Source: Catenulispora sp. GP43 (GTDB lineage Bacteria; Actinomycetota; Actinomycetes; Streptomycetales; Catenulisporaceae). Taken from it: a DNA stretch of 64,000 nucleotides. Positions 45,856-54,944 of this stretch are shown here, piece after piece. The stretch lies in NCBI RefSeq assembly GCF_041260665.1, contig NZ_JBGCCT010000005.1, positions 310,001-374,000 on the forward strand, written 5' to 3'. The notes beneath the pieces were generated by a model, which worked only from the letters and a program-made list of their open reading frames with translations, made no database searches and had not been told where the DNA came from. The translations under genes and the position numbers were made by a program. Position 1 is the stretch's first letter; every line of letters begins with the position of its first letter.

Positions 45856-46066
45856 CGGAGGCCACAGTAACCGGCGTGTCCGCTGGCTGGTCTGATCACC
45901 GCCGATGGGGACTGTGACGTATTGACGATTCGCCGGTGGCGCGGTGCTGCCTCAGTGTCATGAGCTCGCGGTGAACTGCTTGTTTCCAGGTCTGTACACC
46001 GGCATTACCCGTTGGTAACTTACTCCGAGTCAGGTCTGTGATCCACTTCACCCGCCAAGGAGTGCC

Positions 46067-47398
46067 ATGCGCAGAAGACCAGTTCGGCGTGCCCTCGCGA
46101 CCGCCGCTGTGGTGGCCCTCGCGGCCGCCGGAATCAGCACGGCCACAGCCGCGACGTCCTCCGCCTCCTCGTCCGACTCGTTCTACAGCTACAGCGGCTC
46201 GGCGCCGTTGGCGTCGTACGCGCCGGGCACCGTCCTGAAGACGCGGACGCTGCAGTACCACGTCCTCGGGATCCCCACGCCGGTCACGGCGATCCAGATC
46301 CTGTACCGCACCACCGACGCCCAGGGGCGCGCCACCGCCGGTGTGACGTCGGTGATCCGCAGCATCACCGGCGACAGCGGCAAGGCCGTGTCCTACGACT
46401 CGTTCTACGACTCGCTGAACCCGGCCGACAGCCCCTCGCGCGCCATCGCCGGCGACCTCTCGCTCGGCGGCACCATCGCCAACGCCGAGGCCCTGTTCCT
46501 GGCGCCCCTGGTGTTGCAGGGCTACAACGTCGTCATCCCGGACACCGAGGGCCAGACCGCCGACTTCGCCGCCGGCCCGGAATACGGCACCACCACCCTG
46601 GACTCGATCCGTGCGGCCACCAGCGGCGCGGCCGGGACCGGCATGAACGACGGCACCAAGTTCGCGCTGGAGGGCTACTCCGGCGGCGCCATCGCGACCG
46701 ACTGGGCCGCGGCCCTGGCCCCGTCGTACGCCCCCGACGTCAACCGCAACCTGGTGGGCTTCGCCGAGGGCGGCCTGCTGGTGGACCCGGCGCACAACCT
46801 GAAGTACGTCTCGGGCTCGCTGGTCTGGTCCGGCGTCATCCCGATGGCCATCATCGGCGTCGCGCGCTCCTACAGCATCGACTTCAGCAAGTATCTGAAC
46901 GCCTACGGCATGCAGGTCTACAACCAGCTGCAGCAGGGCTCGATCATCAACGCCCTCGGCGAGTACCCCGGGCTGACGTGGGCGAAGATGGCCAAGCCGC
47001 AGTACGCGAACCCGGACTCGGTCCCGGAGTTCGTCAACGCCGTCAACAAGATCAACCTCGGTTCCGCCCCGACCCCCACCATCCCCGGCTACCTCGGCCA
47101 GGGCGACGGCGGCGTCCTGGAGGGCACCTTCTCGAACCCGCCCGGCATCGGCACCGGCGACGGCGTGATGGTCGCCGGCGACGTCCGCGCCCTGGCCCGC
47201 CAGTACTGCGCCACCGGCGACGCCTCGATCAAGTACGACCAGTTCGACCTGCTGAGCCACATCGGCACGGCGGCCGCCTGGGCGCCGCTGGCGCTGCTGT
47301 GGCTGAACGACCGCTTCGCGGGGCGCACGGCGCCTTCGGACTGCGGGTCGATCGCCGCGGGGAACTCGCTGACCCCGGAGCAGGTGGCTGGTTCTTGA
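46067..47398 (+). CDS. Secreted lipase (secretory lipase family)
   Basis: A 443-residue exported lipase of the LIP/PF03583 secretory lipase family. Signal peptide about residues 1-29. The nucleophile is Ser205 in FALEGYSGGAIATDW; the family context GYNVVIPDTEGQTADFAAGPEYG precedes it, and the acid/His lie in the C-terminal third (YDQFDLLSHIG). AAGGAG precedes the ATG by 5 bases. A TTACC-N4-GGTAA inverted repeat (46005-46018) lies upstream as a possible operator. It likely hydrolyses triacylglycerols or similar esters outside the cell. Confidence 0.9.
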   Translation: MRRRPVRRALATAAVVALAAAGISTATAATSSASSSDSFYSYSGSAPLASYAPGTVLKTRTLQYHVLGIPTPVTAIQILYRTTDAQGRATAGVTSVIRSITGDSGKAVSYDSFYDSLNPADSPSRAIAGDLSLGGTIANAEALFLAPLVLQGYNVVIPDTEGQTADFAAGPEYGTTTLDSIRAATSGAAGTGMNDGTKFALEGYSGGAIATDWAAALAPSYAPDVNRNLVGFAEGGLLVDPAHNLKYVSGSLVWSGVIPMAIIGVARSYSIDFSKYLNAYGMQVYNQLQQGSIINALGEYPGLTWAKMAKPQYANPDSVPEFVNAVNKINLGSAPTPTIPGYLGQGDGGVLEGTFSNPPGIGTGDGVMVAGDVRALARQYCATGDASIKYDQFDLLSHIGTAAAWAPLALLWLNDRFAGRTAPSDCGSIAAGNSLTPEQVAGS

Positions 47399-47427
47399 GC
47401 AGGGCTAAGGCTTCTGTGTGACGGACC

Positions 47428-47464
47428 GCATCCCGCGAGCTGTTCAGGCGGCTTCGCGGGATGC
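47428..47464 (+). terminator. Intrinsic terminator after the lipase gene
   Basis: GCATCCCGCGA and TCGCGGGATGC form a perfect 11-bp stem with a 15-base loop, followed by GCTTTTC. It begins 30 bases past the lipase stop. Confidence 0.85.
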
Positions 47465-47480
47465 GCTTTTCACGCACGGT

Positions 47481-48431
47481 TCAGCGGTTGAGCCCGGCCA
47501 GGTAGTCGTTGTAGGCATTCAGCTCGGCGTCATTGTTCCGGTCGGCAGCCCGGTCGCGCTGCGCGGCGGCCCGGGTGTCGGCCTTGCGCCATTGCAGGAA
47601 CAACACGAGCAGCACCAACACGCTGGGGATCTCCGAGAACGCCCAAGCGATCGCGCCCGCCGCGTGCTCGTCCGACAGTGCCGTCCCGGGCCAACTGGCC
47701 GGGTGGTGCGTGAACACCGTGGTGGTCAGGGCGCTCTCCATCATCACCGCGATGCCGAAGAAGGCGTGGAACGGCATGCCGCCGAACAGCTCCAGGATGC
47801 CCAGCACCGGGTTGGCGCGGCGCGGGCCCGGGTCGACGCCGAGGATCGGGTAGAAGAACAGCAGGCCGACGGCCAGGAAGTGGACCAGCATCAGCTCGTG
47901 GGTCCACCACGTGCTCATCAGCGTCGTGAACAGCGACGTGAAGTAGAGCCCGTACAGGCTGGCGACGAACACCGGCAGGGTGAACCACGGCGCCGTGATC
48001 ACCTTGGCGAAGCGCGAGTGCAGGACGTGCACCAGCACCTCGCGCGGCCCGAGGCGGCCGTGGGCGGCGGCGGGCAGGGTGCGCAGGGCCAGGGTGATGG
48101 GCGCTCCGAGCAGGAGCAGGACCGGGCTCACCATGGACAGCACCATGTGCTGGACCATGTGGACGCTCATCAGCTGCATCCCGTAGCCGCCGATGCCGGT
48201 CGCGGTCACCTCGATGATGGTGGCGATGCCGAGCAGGAAGGCCACGGTGCGGCCGGGCTGCCAGCGGTCGCCGCGGCGGTGCAGGCGCCACACCCCGAGG
48301 ACGTACAGCAGCGCGGCCAGCAGGCCCACCGCCGGGACCAGGGGGATCGGCTGCGGGTGCCAGGCCAGCAGCCTGCCGAGCGAGACCGGGGCCTCGGGCA
48401 TCCAGCCGGGGCCGCTCATCCCGTCGCCCAT
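47481..48431 (-). CDS. ctaG: CtaG-family cytochrome c oxidase assembly protein
   Basis: A 316-residue polytopic membrane protein of the Caa3_CtaG family with about seven helices. Conserved His-rich helix segments are visible: MQLMSVHMVQHMVLSMVSPVLLLLG, WWTHELMLVHFLAVG and GGMPFHAFFGIAVMM. These proteins are implicated in copper delivery to cytochrome oxidase. AAGGAG 7 bases before this ATG fixes the start; the open frame upstream lacks one. It is divergent from the YcnI/CopCD copper genes, which supports a copper role. Confidence 0.92.
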   Translation of the reverse strand: MGDGMSGPGWMPEAPVSLGRLLAWHPQPIPLVPAVGLLAALLYVLGVWRLHRRGDRWQPGRTVAFLLGIATIIEVTATGIGGYGMQLMSVHMVQHMVLSMVSPVLLLLGAPITLALRTLPAAAHGRLGPREVLVHVLHSRFAKVITAPWFTLPVFVASLYGLYFTSLFTTLMSTWWTHELMLVHFLAVGLLFFYPILGVDPGPRRANPVLGILELFGGMPFHAFFGIAVMMESALTTTVFTHHPASWPGTALSDEHAAGAIAWAFSEIPSVLVLLVLFLQWRKADTRAAAQRDRAADRNNDAELNAYNDYLAGLNR

Positions 48432-48623
48432 GGGCGTGCTCCTTGTGCTCCTCGTGAGTGGTTGCTGACCGGGGAGTGGCGGATTCCGGCCGTCGGTGGC
48501 CCGGTTAGGGGCCCATCGTCCCACACCGCCTGACGATCTCCGCGGGCGGTGTGTCCCGGTTGGGCCGAAACCGGGCGGGGCATGACGGACGGAGTGGGGA
48601 ACCGGTGCGATGATGTGTCCGCC

Positions 48624-49202
48624 ATGGACCTCCGGAGTGTCGCCCCGAACGCGCGGGCCGCTGTTTTCGCAGCGGTCTGCACGCTGTTGGCGGTCGCGGC
48701 ACACCGGCTGATGTCGGCCACGGCCATCCCCGTCGCGGCGCAGGCGCTCGGCGCGGTGGCGGTGTTCTGCTTCGCGCGGATCGCCGCGGCGCCCGGCGAA
48801 CGCGGCCTGGGCTCGATCGCGCTGCTGGTCGGCGGTTCGCAGATCGGGTTGCACCTGCTGTTCCACGCGGTGCAGGCACCAACTATGCCCGCTATGTCGG
48901 GCGTGGGGGATATGTCCGGAACCTCATCCGGCATGACGATCGCCCACGTTCTCGCCGCTGCTTGCGCCGCGTGGTGGTTGCGCCGCGGTGAGGCCGCGTT
49001 GTTCGCCGCCGTCGAGCGGGCCCGCGTGGTCCTCGGCGCGTCGTGGCGGATGCTGGCGTGGTGGGCCTTGGGCATGCGGCCGATCCGCTCGGCGCCCCCG
49101 ACGCTGCCCGCGGTCGGCCGGGACGCCCGCCGACCGGTCACAGCACGCGCATTGTTGTTCACGGTGATCAGGAGAGGACCGCCGCCGGCCTTCGGTCGGT
49201 AA
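48624..49202 (+). CDS. Membrane protein of the copper locus, unknown
   Basis: A 192-residue membrane protein with about four helices (residues 13-32, 38-58, 64-90 and 104-125) and a Met-rich loop (PTMPAMSGVGDMSGTSSGMT, about 91-110) that includes HLLFHAVQ. Met/His-rich loops of this type often bind copper. The basic C-terminal tail is disordered. ATG at 48624 is preferred to in-frame ATG 48582. It lies immediately before ycnI. No family name is certain. Confidence 0.7.
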   Translation: MDLRSVAPNARAAVFAAVCTLLAVAAHRLMSATAIPVAAQALGAVAVFCFARIAAAPGERGLGSIALLVGGSQIGLHLLFHAVQAPTMPAMSGVGDMSGTSSGMTIAHVLAAACAAWWLRRGEAALFAAVERARVVLGASWRMLAWWALGMRPIRSAPPTLPAVGRDARRPVTARALLFTVIRRGPPPAFGR

Positions 49203-49223
49203 CGGATTACACGGATCGCATCG

Positions 49224-49250
49224 GCCCCGCTCCGTCCGGGGCTCCGTTTT
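49224..49250 (+). terminator. Hairpin in the ycnI leader
   Basis: GCCCCG and CGGGGC pair around a 7-base loop, followed by TCCGTTTT. It lies between the membrane protein stop and the ycnI start, so it can end the first transcript or act as an attenuator for ycnI. Stem only 6 bp. Confidence 0.45.
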
Positions 49251-49282
49251 GCTGTGCTCTCAATCACCGTGGAGATACCACT

Positions 49283-50062
49283 ATGTCCAAGTTCTCGCGC
49301 AGTGCGGCTGTCGCCGGCGCGGCGCTCATCGTCCTGGCCATCGCCGGTCCGGCGTCCGCGCACGTCACCATCGGCCCCAACACGTCCCCCAAGGGCGGCA
49401 GCGACGTCGAGCTGACCTTCCGCGTCCCCAACGAGGAAGCCCAGGCGAGCACCACCCAGGTCGAGGTCGACTTCCCGACCGACAAGCCGATCACCGGCGT
49501 GCTTCCCGAGCCGACCCCGGGCTGGACCGTGAAGGTCGACGACCTCACCCTCGCCACCCCGATCAAGACCGACGACGGCACGGTCACCCAGGTCGTGCAG
49601 CGCATCACCTGGACCGGCGGCCAGATCCCGGTCGGGCAGTACCAGGGCTTCCGCGTGATGCTCGGCGCCCTGCCGGACGACGCCGACAGCCTCACCTTCA
49701 AAGCCCTGCAGACCTACTCCAACGGCGACGTCGTCCGCTGGATCGACGTCCAGCAGCCGGGCCAGCCCGAGCCCGACCACCCGGCGCCGGTCCTGACCCT
49801 GACCGCGGCGGCTCCCGACGGGGCGTCCTCGGCACCGTCCTCGAGCCCGGGCTCCCAGGTGACCGCGACGGCCTCGGCGCCCCCGATCTCCGGCGGCTCG
49901 ACTTCCGCCGGCTCGGCCACCACCGCCGCAGCGGCCAAGACCAGCGACTCGACGGCCCGCGCCCTCGGCATCGCCGGCATCGTCATCGGCGTCCTCGGTC
50001 TCGGCGCGGGCGCGTTCGGCGTCGCCGCGGCGCGGCGCAAGGGAGCCGGGACACCGGAATGA
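49283..50062 (+). CDS. ycnI: YcnI-family copper-binding protein (DUF1775)
   Basis: A 259-residue exported, membrane-anchored DUF1775 protein. The signal peptide cleaves before His25 (ASAHVTIGPNTSP), exposing the N-terminal His that binds Cu(II) in this family. The domain ends near residue 165 (VVRWIDVQQPGQPEPDHPAP), followed by a Ser/Thr/Ala linker and one C-terminal membrane helix with RRKGAG. Its stop overlaps the copCD start (ATGA), so the products act together in copper handling. Confidence 0.92.
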   Translation: MSKFSRSAAVAGAALIVLAIAGPASAHVTIGPNTSPKGGSDVELTFRVPNEEAQASTTQVEVDFPTDKPITGVLPEPTPGWTVKVDDLTLATPIKTDDGTVTQVVQRITWTGGQIPVGQYQGFRVMLGALPDDADSLTFKALQTYSNGDVVRWIDVQQPGQPEPDHPAPVLTLTAAAPDGASSAPSSSPGSQVTATASAPPISGGSTSAGSATTAAAAKTSDSTARALGIAGIVIGVLGLGAGAFGVAAARRKGAGTPE

Positions 50063-51798
50063 TGCGTCGCCTCGCATGTGTGGCCGCGCTCGTCGTCGCG
50101 GTGCTCGTCGCCGTGGCGCCGGGCGCGTCCGCGCATGCCACCGTGGTCTCGACCGCGCCGGGGGACGGCCAGGTGGTCGCCACCGCGCCGAGCGTGGTGT
50201 CGGTGCGCTTCGACGAGCCGGTCCAGATGCAGTTCGGGGCGTTGCGGGTGTTCTCGCCGTCCGGGTCGCGGGTGGACGAAGGCAGTCCCTCGCACCCGGC
50301 CGGCCACTCCGACACCGTCGAGGTCGGCTTGGCCCCGAAGCTGGGCCGCGGCACCTACACCGTGGCCTGGCACGTGATCTCGGCGGACTCGCACCCGGTG
50401 TCGGGGGCGTTCACGTTCAGCGTCGGCGCCTCCTCGACGACCTCGGTGTCCCAGGACACGCTGAACGCCGCCGGGAGCACGACCGTCGGGGTCCTGTACG
50501 GGATCGCCCGCGGCGTCGCCTACGGCGGCTTCGCGCTGGCCGTCGGCGCCACCGCGTTCCTGCTGTGCTGCTGGCCGGCCGGAGCCGCTTCGCGCCGGGT
50601 GCAGACCCTGATCGGCGTCGGCTGGGCGGCCCTGGTGGCCGCCACCCTCGCCGTACTCGGGTTGCAGGGTCCTTATGACGGCGGCTTCGGGCTGGGCCGG
50701 GTGTTCGACAGCGCGGTCCTGCGTACGACGATGGGAACGCGCCTCGGTACCGCGCTGTCGGTGCGGCTGCTCCTGCTCGGAGCGTTCGGCACGGGCCTGG
50801 CGATGCTGCTGCCGAGGCTGGAACAGGCCTCGGTCCGGCTGCGGATCGCGGCCGCCGGCGTCGGGGCGGCGGTGGCCGTCGGGATGGCGGCGACGTGGGC
50901 CGCCGCCGACCACGCCGGGACCGGCTCGCAGGTCGCCCTCGCGCTGCCGCTCGATGTGCTGCACGTGATGGCGATGGCGGTGTGGCTCGGCGGGCTGACG
51001 GTCGTCGTCGCGGTGCTGCTGCGTCCGGCGGGGGCCGGGGTCGGAGCCAATTCCGGGACCAAGACCGCAGCTAAGCCCGGAACCAGATCCGCGGTGGATC
51101 CGGCAGTCCTGGCACCGGCGATCCGCAGGTTCTCGACCATCGCGGCCTGTTGCATCGCCGTGCTGGTCGCCAGCGGCACGTACCAGGCGTGGCGCCAGGT
51201 CGGGACGCTGGGTGCGCTGACCGGCACCGTCTACGGCAAGCTTTTGCTGGTCAAGCTGCTCGGTGTCGGGCTGGTCGTCGCGCTTGGCTACCTCGCTCGG
51301 GTGTGGATCGCGCACTACCTCGCCGATCGCGCGACGCCCGACGAGGTCGCCATCCGGCAGCTGCGCCGCTCGACCGGCCTGGAAGCGGTGCTCGCGATCG
51401 GGGTGCTGACCGTCACGGCGATGCTGGTGAACGCCCCGCCTGCGCGTACCGCCTTCGCGGCGCCGGTCTCGACGACCGCCGCCTTCGACACCGGCGGGCC
51501 CAACGGGAAGGGGACCGTGCAGGTCTTCGTCTCGCCCGCGAAGGCCGGCACCGATCTCGTGCACATCGAGGTCGTCTCGCCGTCGGGGGAGCCGGAGGCG
51601 GTGCCGGAGCTGACCGCGACCCTGTCGCTGCCCGATCGGCAGCTCGGGCCGCTGCCGATCACGCTGAGCGGGGCCGGGACGTCGCACTACTACGGGAACG
51701 CGACGATCCCGTTGGCGGGCGGCTGGAAACTGGCGGTGACCGTACGGACCGACGACATCGACGAGACGACGGTCACGATCCCGGTCACGATCCGCTGA
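50059..51798 (+). CDS. CopC-CopD fusion copper protein (YcnJ-like)
   Basis: A 579-residue fusion. After a signal peptide the mature protein starts at His26 (ASAHATVVSTAPGDGQVV), the CopC Cu(II) ligand, with the matching HVISADSHPVSGAFTF further on. About eight CopD helices follow (residues 145-460; HVMAMAVWLGGLTVVVAVLL is typical), then a soluble C-terminal beta-domain (about 485-579). It imports or buffers copper at the membrane, probably for cytochrome oxidase, consistent with CtaG and YcnI alongside. Confidence 0.93.
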   Translation: MMRRLACVAALVVAVLVAVAPGASAHATVVSTAPGDGQVVATAPSVVSVRFDEPVQMQFGALRVFSPSGSRVDEGSPSHPAGHSDTVEVGLAPKLGRGTYTVAWHVISADSHPVSGAFTFSVGASSTTSVSQDTLNAAGSTTVGVLYGIARGVAYGGFALAVGATAFLLCCWPAGAASRRVQTLIGVGWAALVAATLAVLGLQGPYDGGFGLGRVFDSAVLRTTMGTRLGTALSVRLLLLGAFGTGLAMLLPRLEQASVRLRIAAAGVGAAVAVGMAATWAAADHAGTGSQVALALPLDVLHVMAMAVWLGGLTVVVAVLLRPAGAGVGANSGTKTAAKPGTRSAVDPAVLAPAIRRFSTIAACCIAVLVASGTYQAWRQVGTLGALTGTVYGKLLLVKLLGVGLVVALGYLARVWIAHYLADRATPDEVAIRQLRRSTGLEAVLAIGVLTVTAMLVNAPPARTAFAAPVSTTAAFDTGGPNGKGTVQVFVSPAKAGTDLVHIEVVSPSGEPEAVPELTATLSLPDRQLGPLPITLSGAGTSHYYGNATIPLAGGWKLAVTVRTDDIDETTVTIPVTIR

Positions 51799-51810
51799 GG
51801 TCCCGATGGC

Positions 51811-51891
51811 GTGAGGCGGCGGTGGTCGGCGTCAGCCGTGAGGCGGCGGCGGTCGGTAGCAGGAGCGAGGCGGCGGCGGTCGGTATCAGAG
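51811..51891. repeat. Three 27-bp tandem repeats between convergent genes
   Basis: Units start at 51811, 51838 and 51865. Each reads G(T/C)GAGGCGGCGG(T/C)GGTCGG followed by seven more variable bases ending around CAG. They fill the whole gap between the copCD stop and the DUF5134 stop. Confidence 0.9.
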
Positions 51892-51892
51892 G

Positions 51893-52438
51893 TCAGATGA
51901 TCCCGACCATCGCCGCCATCGTCAGCGTCATCAGCAGCGCCCCGACATGCGGCACCGTGACCAGCATCCGCGGCGCACCGGCCGCGCCGCCGTGGCGGTG
52001 CCGCGCGTCGATCAGTCGCCGGCCGTGCACCACCGCGCACCCCGCCAGCACGGCCGCGACCCCGAGCGGCACCCACGACGGCGGATGCGTGGGCGCGGTG
52101 AGCATGTACGCCATCGCGGCCTGACCGGCGCCGATCGCCGCGTTCTGGCAGCGGTGCTGCGTCGGGCCCCGGCGCAGGGTGGCGCGCGCGAAGTAGGCCG
52201 CGCCCAGAACGGCGTAGCAGACAGCGGCGGCGTGCAGCGCGCCGGCCGACACCCCCGGAAACACCATGAGCGTCATGCCCGCGCCCATCACCGCGTGCCC
52301 GGCATCGGCCGGCCGGTCCGTGTCAGGAAGCTGTGTCGGTGACAACAGGCGCAGCACATGCACGACCGTCGCCGCCCAGAACAACGCGAGCTCGGCCAGC
52401 ACCACCAGCGCCGAACCGCCGCCGGAACCCATGTCCAT
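51893..52438 (-). CDS. DUF5134 membrane protein
   Basis: A 181-residue membrane protein with five to six helices (ALVVLAELALFWAATVVHVL, GHAVMGAGMTLMVFPGV, AAVCYAVLGAAYFARATL, and a C-terminal HVGALLMTLTMAAMVGII). His/Met residues near helix ends (VVHVLRLL, GHAVMGAGM) match DUF5134 proteins found in copper loci. ATG at 52438 follows GAGGGG; GTG at 52447 is an alternative. Probably part of the copper/oxidase locus; function unknown. Confidence 0.78.
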   Translation of the reverse strand: MDMGSGGGSALVVLAELALFWAATVVHVLRLLSPTQLPDTDRPADAGHAVMGAGMTLMVFPGVSAGALHAAAVCYAVLGAAYFARATLRRGPTQHRCQNAAIGAGQAAMAYMLTAPTHPPSWVPLGVAAVLAGCAVVHGRRLIDARHRHGGAAGAPRMLVTVPHVGALLMTLTMAAMVGII

Positions 52439-52577
52439 TCCAGCCACACCCCTCGGCTCGACACCACCCCACGGAGAGCCTTCCCGACCGGCGGCGGGAT
52501 AGTCCATGGCGAATGCGGCGAAATCGGCGAATGCTTCGCGGCTCGCGAGCGGGCCGCGGGAATGGTCCGGCATGACA

Positions 52578-52611
52578 GAGCCCGGACTGTCCGCCAGGAC
52601 AGCCCGGGCTC
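52578..52611 (-). terminator. Hairpin after the sigma-factor operon
   Basis: GAGCCCGG/CCGGGCTC with an inner CTGTCC/GGACAG stem separated by one mismatch around a GCCA loop. It lies 48 bases past the stop of the minus-strand operon. No T-tract. Confidence 0.6.
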
Positions 52612-52658
52612 GCCCCGCGCTCGATCCAGCTGCCTGTCCAGCTGCCTATCTGGCTGCC

Positions 52659-54236
52659 TCAGCCCTTGCCACCGTGCCGCGCGGCGGCCTTGGCGGCGAG
52701 TCCCGTGAACCAGTTCTTGTCCGCCTGAGTGAAGGCCGGCATCTTCTGATCCGTGGTCGTCACGTCCACCCGCAGGATGTCGTCCTTGAACCGGATGAAG
52801 AACGTCTCACGGCCCTGCCCGTACCAGTTCTCGACGAACGCGTCGTCGCCGGTCCCGGCCGGCAGCGGCGCCGTCGTGTCGCGGCTGTAGGGCAGTCCGG
52901 CCGTGTCGCATCCGCCGCTTCCGTGCTGGCGCAGGTCGGCCATCCAGCCCGGGCCCGAGCCGGACTTCATGACGTCCAGCTGCGCGGTGGCGGTGACCTT
53001 GATCCCGCTGGGCGTGGTCCCGGTGTAGCCGTAGATCGCCTGGGGGGACGCCACAGGGTTCTGCTGGTTTGTGCAGCCGTTGTCCACCACCAGGTCGCTG
53101 GTCGTGCCCTGGGGCCCGGCGGCGGTGGTCCAGCCCGTACCGAAGTCGGACGGCTGGGGCATGGTCGGCGGCGCGGCAGTGGGGGGCGACGGGAAAACGG
53201 CCTTCGTCTGCGTCAGGGGCGGCACCAGGCCCGGGTTGGACATCGCCGCCGACAGCTTCGCCTCGGACACCGGGTTCTGAGACAGGGCCCGCTTGGGGTC
53301 CGGCGCCGGTTGCTGGAGCCCGCCGCTGGGCGTCGGGGAGGCGAAGTTCTGCCATGTGACCCCCATCGCGCCGCGGTGGCCGGGGAACAGCCGGACCGCG
53401 GAGACGGCGGAGAAGGGCCCGTAGTCCTTGGTGGAAGTCACCAGGACTGAACCGTCGGACAGAGTCGATGTAGTACATGGAGTCCACTGCGCCGCGTCCG
53501 TCCAGCCGCCCTCGGGAGTCTGCTCGGGATGCAGTACCACGAGCGAAGCGAAGGTTTTCGCCGCACAGCCGGGCATCCCGTCCGCCCCTCCGTCGGAGGA
53601 GTTCATGAACGAAATGCTCAGCGTGCCGGCCGGGGCTGTCGCCTGGGGCGCTGCCAGGGCGCGCACCGAGGCTCCGTTGTCCGTCCACAGGACGTTCGCT
53701 TCCACCATGGCCTCGTTCTCGGCCTGGGGGTCGTCGTCCGCCACCAGCCGGACGAAGGTGTCGCCCGGCTCGGCCTTCGCGATGTGGGTGAGGGCCGGGT
53801 CCAGCTTGCTCAGCAGCTGCATGGTGTCGCGGGCCGTCGAGGCCGGGACGGCGAGGTACTTCGGGAAGCCGCCGGGGGCCCTGCCGCCGGTTCCTGGCGA
53901 ATAGCTGACGAAGCGCGCGTAGTCGAGGACCTTGGAAGGATCCACCGCCACCGGCGGCTGTGTCGGGGGCGCCGCATTGTGCCCCGGTGCCGGCCCCGGT
54001 GTCGGGGCCGTGCCGCCCACGCTTCCGGACACGCCGATCCCGACGGCGGCCACCAGGGCCGCGGTGGCGACCACGCTGCCTGAGGCGGTCAGAGCCCTGA
54101 CCCGGTTCCGCCGCTGCCCGGCGCGCATCATCGCGGCGTGGTCGGCGACCCACATCGGCTCCTCGCCCTGTCGCGAGCGCTCGAACAGTTCCCGTGCCCA
54201 TTCCTGGGCGGTGTTCCACTCCTGGCCGGTGTTCAT
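52659..54236 (-). CDS. Membrane-anchored protein coupled to a sigma factor
   Basis: A 525-residue protein. About 60 cytoplasmic N-terminal residues (EWARELFERSRQGEEPMWVADHAAMM) precede one membrane helix (about 50-72: TASGSVVATAALVAAVGIGVSG), a Pro-rich linker and a large extracytoplasmic part. That part has two stretches ending in small Cys-containing loops (GMPGCAAKTF/WTPCTTST and DNGCTNQQN/GGCDTAGLP). Its ATG overlaps the sigma-factor stop, the usual place for an anti-sigma factor, but no ZAS zinc motif or RsbW fold is visible. Possibly a sensor or atypical anti-sigma factor. Confidence 0.7.
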   Translation of the reverse strand: MNTGQEWNTAQEWARELFERSRQGEEPMWVADHAAMMRAGQRRNRVRALTASGSVVATAALVAAVGIGVSGSVGGTAPTPGPAPGHNAAPPTQPPVAVDPSKVLDYARFVSYSPGTGGRAPGGFPKYLAVPASTARDTMQLLSKLDPALTHIAKAEPGDTFVRLVADDDPQAENEAMVEANVLWTDNGASVRALAAPQATAPAGTLSISFMNSSDGGADGMPGCAAKTFASLVVLHPEQTPEGGWTDAAQWTPCTTSTLSDGSVLVTSTKDYGPFSAVSAVRLFPGHRGAMGVTWQNFASPTPSGGLQQPAPDPKRALSQNPVSEAKLSAAMSNPGLVPPLTQTKAVFPSPPTAAPPTMPQPSDFGTGWTTAAGPQGTTSDLVVDNGCTNQQNPVASPQAIYGYTGTTPSGIKVTATAQLDVMKSGSGPGWMADLRQHGSGGCDTAGLPYSRDTTAPLPAGTGDDAFVENWYGQGRETFFIRFKDDILRVDVTTTDQKMPAFTQADKNWFTGLAAKAAARHGGKG

Positions 54237-54775
54237 GAGTACCCCTTCATCGCGGCGACGTCTTCGGGGCCCGGGGCGTCCGCGGGCACGAGGTCGGCGA
54301 CCACCGCGCGCAGCGCCACCAGCCCGCGGGCGGTCTGGCTCTTCACCGTCCCGGTCGAGCAGCCGAGGACCCGTGCCGTCTGCTCGATGTCGAGGTCCTC
54401 CCAGTAGCGCAGGACCAGGACCGCGCGCTGGCCCGGGGCGATCCGCCGCAGCCCGGTGACGAGCAGGTCGCGGTCGTGCACCGGGACGGGGGAGCGGTCC
54501 GGGAGATCGGGCGGCGCGGAGGTCGGCCACTCCCGGCGCCGCCAGCCCCGCCGCTTCTCGTCGATGCAGACGTGCAGCAGGGTTTTGCGAAGGTAGGCGT
54601 CCAGGTCGTCGCGGCGGTTGACCTTGCCCCAGGCGCAGTAGAGCTTGACGAACGCCGTCTGGACCAGGTCCTCGGCCTGGTGCCAGTCGCCGCACATCAG
54701 GTACGCCACGCGTCTGAGCTCGTGCGAGCGGCCGGCCACCAGTTCGCCGAACTCCTTCTCGTCGGGTCTGCGCAT
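54233..54775 (-). CDS. SigE-family (ECF) RNA polymerase sigma factor
   Basis: A 180-residue ECF sigma factor of the actinobacterial SigE/SigM-like group. Region 2 is in AYLMCGDWHQAEDLVQTAFVKLYCAWGKV (about residues 24-52) and region 4 in LRRIAPGQRAVLVLRYWEDL DIEQTARVLGCSTGTVKSQT (about 107-147). Regions 1.1 and 3 are absent, as expected. It redirects polymerase to stress or envelope genes. Coupled by ATGA to the membrane protein gene downstream. Confidence 0.93.
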   Translation of the reverse strand: MRRPDEKEFGELVAGRSHELRRVAYLMCGDWHQAEDLVQTAFVKLYCAWGKVNRRDDLDAYLRKTLLHVCIDEKRRGWRRREWPTSAPPDLPDRSPVPVHDRDLLVTGLRRIAPGQRAVLVLRYWEDLDIEQTARVLGCSTGTVKSQTARGLVALRAVVADLVPADAPGPEDVAAMKGYS

Positions 54776-54880
54776 CCGTTCCGCCCCTCATCCCCATGCT
54801 GCGCCCGGGTGTCCGGACTCTTCCGACCACTCCCACGGATGCCGGCGCCGTCAGGTTGTCGCCGCGGCCGGGAAAGTTCA

Positions 54881-54934
54881 GAAGTCAGTGAAGTCAGTGA
54901 AGTCAGTGAAGACGGTGAAGGCGGTGAAGGCGGT
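54881..54934. repeat. Six 9-bp tandem repeats beyond the Clp-N gene
   Basis: GAAGTCAGT three times, then GAAGACGGT, then GAAGGCGGT twice, ending 10 bases from the stop of the minus-strand Clp-N gene. Confidence 0.9.
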
Positions 54935-54944
54935 GTCGAGCGGT

